Part shown: one piece after another, positions 15,050 through 16,894 of the stretch
Layout: every line of letters starts with the position of its first letter
Position numbering within the stretch: position 1 is the stretch's first letter
Assembly: GCA_017645985.1 (NCBI GenBank)
Contig: JAGCNK010000089.1
Span: 1 to 16,894 of the forward strand
DNA: 16,894 nt
Direction of reading: 5' to 3'
Source of the DNA: Bacteroidales bacterium
Lineage (GTDB): Bacteria; Bacteroidota; Bacteroidia; Bacteroidales; UBA3824
Position numbers and translations under genes: made by a program
The notes under the pieces: generated by a model
Database searches by the model: none
What the model was told of the DNA's origin: nothing
What the model saw: only the letters and a program-made list of their open reading frames with translations

Positions 15050-16762
15050 ATGAGTAAAAATAAAATATATTTTGCGGCTGCATTATCAGCACTGATGTTT
15101 GTAGGCTGCGACGACTTTCTCGATACCGAAAATTATACAAAAAAGGATACTGAAATAATGCCCCGTAGCGAGGCCGACATCGAAACATTGCTTGCCGGAT
15201 GCTATTCTATAATGAATGCCAATGTTTATGGCAAGACCGAGGAGTGTCCGTTTTTCGTGTTTGACATTGCAAGCGACGACCGTCTCGGAGGCGGCAGCAC
15301 CAGCAACCGCGGAGCTCAGAGCGCCGACCGTCTGCTCAAACGCGACAACCAGTGGATGCAGGAGACCTGGAAGTATCGCTACGACGGTATTTTCCGTGCC
15401 AACTCTATCTTTCAGCTTCACGACAGGGTGGTTTCCTGGACAAGCGAGGAACGCAAAAACCATCTCTTGGGCGAGACCCATTTTCTCAGAGGTTTTTATT
15501 ATTTCAACCTTGTACAGCTTTACGGCGAATGTCCTCTTACATTGAAGATGGAGGAGGAAGACCTTCCAAAAGCGTCTGCCGACCAGCTTTATTCGCAGAT
15601 AGCCACCGACTTGAAAATGGCAATCGAGATGATGGCTCCCGATTCGTATCAAAAAACTAATACGAGCACCCACGCCACCAAGTGGTCGGCAGAGGCTCTT
15701 ATGGCACGTGTGTTCCTTTTCTACACAGGATATTACGAAAAGGAGACTCTGCCCACGGTAGATGGTTCGCCCATAACCAAGCAGCAGGTGATAGCCTGGC
15801 TCGAAGACTGTATCAACAACAGCGGACACGGACTACTGCCCGACCAGCGCAGCCTCTGGCCCTACACATACGCTCATTGCAAAAAGGCTTACAAATATAT
15901 GGAGGGCGTTGACGCCGAGTGGGCTTCTGACAACAACAAAGAGGTGCTTTTCGCATTATCGTGCGGCAACAATGGAAACTACGCCAACCGTATTGTGGAA
16001 TGGTACGGATTGCGCAAGACTTCCGACTCTAAAATATGCTATCCGTTTGTGCCTCAGGGATATTCCAACGGACCTGTAAGCCGCGGACTTTGGGACGACT
16101 GGGCCAACGACCCCGACTATGCAGGCGATTATCGTCGCGAGGGCTCTATTTGCGACCGTGCTGTTGAAATGCCCGATTACAAGGGCGACCCCTCAAAGGA
16201 GGTTGAAAACAGCAACCTTTTTGCCAAGAAATATGCCGGAACAGCCGCTATTGCTCCCGACGGAAGTATTTATCGTACCTATGCCGCATATTTCGGCGCA
16301 GAAAATCACGACCAGCGCGGACTTACTCAAAACGTTATCTTTATCCGTTTTGCCGACGTGCTTTTGATGCATTCCGAACTCACCGAAACTCCCGACGGAA
16401 TGAACCAGGTGCGTGCCCGCGCCGGTCTGCCCGCTCTGCCATATTCGCTCGACAACATAATCAAGGAACGCCGCTACGAGCTTTGTTTCGAGGCGTTGCG
16501 CTGGAACGACCTGCGCCGTTGGCACAAGGTGGAGGAAGTGATGAAGACCCAGGAGGGACAGACGATCCAAAACCGTGGCAAGGACGACAAGTACGTTGAT
16601 TTCACTGGCGACAATTCGTTCTTGGAACGCTACAAGGCCACAGGTGGATTCTTCAACATTCCCGAGTCTCAGGTTAACTTGTCCGACGGAATACTTTTGC
16701 AAAACAAAGGCTGGGGCAATGGCGAAGGCGACTGGACTAAACTACCATACAACACTCTGTAA
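15050..16762 (+). CDS. SusD/RagB-family surface nutrient-binding lipoprotein
   Basis: The 570-aa product has a lipoprotein signal (MSKNKIYFAAALSALMFVGC); Cys20 is the lipidation site. The mature start is Cys-Asp-Asp-Phe-Leu-Asp, and acidic residues right after Cys fit the Bacteroidota signal for export to the cell surface. The N-terminal half is helical (SusD TPR-type), with WKYRYDGIFRANSIF and HFLRGFYYFNLVQLYGECPL matching SusD_N. The C-terminal ERRYELCFEALRWNDLRRW (about 474-492) is the SusD/RagB signature. Together with SusC it captures the nutrient and hands it to the barrel. The gap to susC is only 13 bases, and a strong terminator follows, so the two form a bicistronic operon. No hydrolase is adjacent in view, so glycan versus peptide specificity is open. 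Length is ordinary for the family. Confidence 0.97.
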   Translation: MSKNKIYFAAALSALMFVGCDDFLDTENYTKKDTEIMPRSEADIETLLAGCYSIMNANVYGKTEECPFFVFDIASDDRLGGGSTSNRGAQSADRLLKRDNQWMQETWKYRYDGIFRANSIFQLHDRVVSWTSEERKNHLLGETHFLRGFYYFNLVQLYGECPLTLKMEEEDLPKASADQLYSQIATDLKMAIEMMAPDSYQKTNTSTHATKWSAEALMARVFLFYTGYYEKETLPTVDGSPITKQQVIAWLEDCINNSGHGLLPDQRSLWPYTYAHCKKAYKYMEGVDAEWASDNNKEVLFALSCGNNGNYANRIVEWYGLRKTSDSKICYPFVPQGYSNGPVSRGLWDDWANDPDYAGDYRREGSICDRAVEMPDYKGDPSKEVENSNLFAKKYAGTAAIAPDGSIYRTYAAYFGAENHDQRGLTQNVIFIRFADVLLMHSELTETPDGMNQVRARAGLPALPYSLDNIIKERRYELCFEALRWNDLRRWHKVEEVMKTQEGQTIQNRGKDDKYVDFTGDNSFLERYKATGGFFNIPESQVNLSDGILLQNKGWGNGEGDWTKLPYNTL

Positions 16763-16854
16763 TTTTATAAATTTTGATGGTTGATATAATAAACCCAACG
16801 AGTGTCCGTTTTATATGTGTAGTTCATAGTTAAAACGTTTTAGTTTAAATAGAA

Positions 16855-16889
16855 AATACGTCTTTGCAGCGCAAGGGCGTATTTTTTTT
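16855..16889 (+). terminator. Intrinsic terminator of the susCD operon
   Basis: AATACGTCTTTGC (16855-16867) and GCAAGGGCGTATT (16871-16883) form a 13-bp stem with two G:U pairs and a 3-base loop (AGC), followed by eight T (16882-16889). It lies 92 bases after the susD stop codon. The intervening bases show no gene. Confidence 0.9.
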
Positions 16890-16894
16890 GCGTT

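Overview
The window looks like chromosomal DNA from a member of the Bacteroidales (Bacteroidota). The evidence is a SusC/SusD outer-membrane nutrient-uptake pair, a PD-(D/E)XK (Rpn-type) putative transposase of the kind abundant in this group, and promoters with the Bacteroidota arrangement (TTG or TTTG, 20 bases, then TAnnTTTG) in place of sigma70 -35/-10 boxes. I cannot name a genus. All genes read on the + strand.

Layout. (1) 1-1926: a very AT-rich two-gene unit. The first is the 3' part of a secreted-type zinc metalloprotease that runs in from beyond the left edge. The second overlaps it by 4 bases and encodes an exported, unrecognised protein. The arrangement resembles a toxin (protease) domain followed by an immunity gene. 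(2) 1927-3383: a repeat-rich accessory patch holding the Rpn-family gene (2322-3281). It is flanked by two copies of a roughly 39-bp direct repeat, each with promoter-like spacing, and by GC-rich palindromes. (3) 3384-9525: two overlapping genes, a 576-aa probable outer-membrane beta-barrel and a 1479-aa exported multidomain protein with an Ig-like region. Both are uncharacterised as far as I can tell. (4) 9601-11488: mqnE, a radical-SAM enzyme of futalosine-route menaquinone synthesis, overlapping a WalJ/YycJ-type metallo-beta-lactamase-fold hydrolase. (5) 11529-16889: a complete transcription unit with a strong promoter match, a leader of about 320 nt, susC, susD and a clear intrinsic terminator.

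How the genes fit together. SusC and SusD form the classic TonB-dependent transporter with its surface substrate-binding lipoprotein, but no glycosidase, sensor or sigma/anti-sigma gene is visible, so the substrate is unknown. The barrel and giant-protein pair is probably a second, independent envelope system. The points most worth following up are the protease/immunity candidate, the barrel/giant-protein pair, the promoter-like repeat flanking the transposase-like gene, and the long, G-poor, hairpin-bearing leader of susC, which could be a site of post-initiation control.
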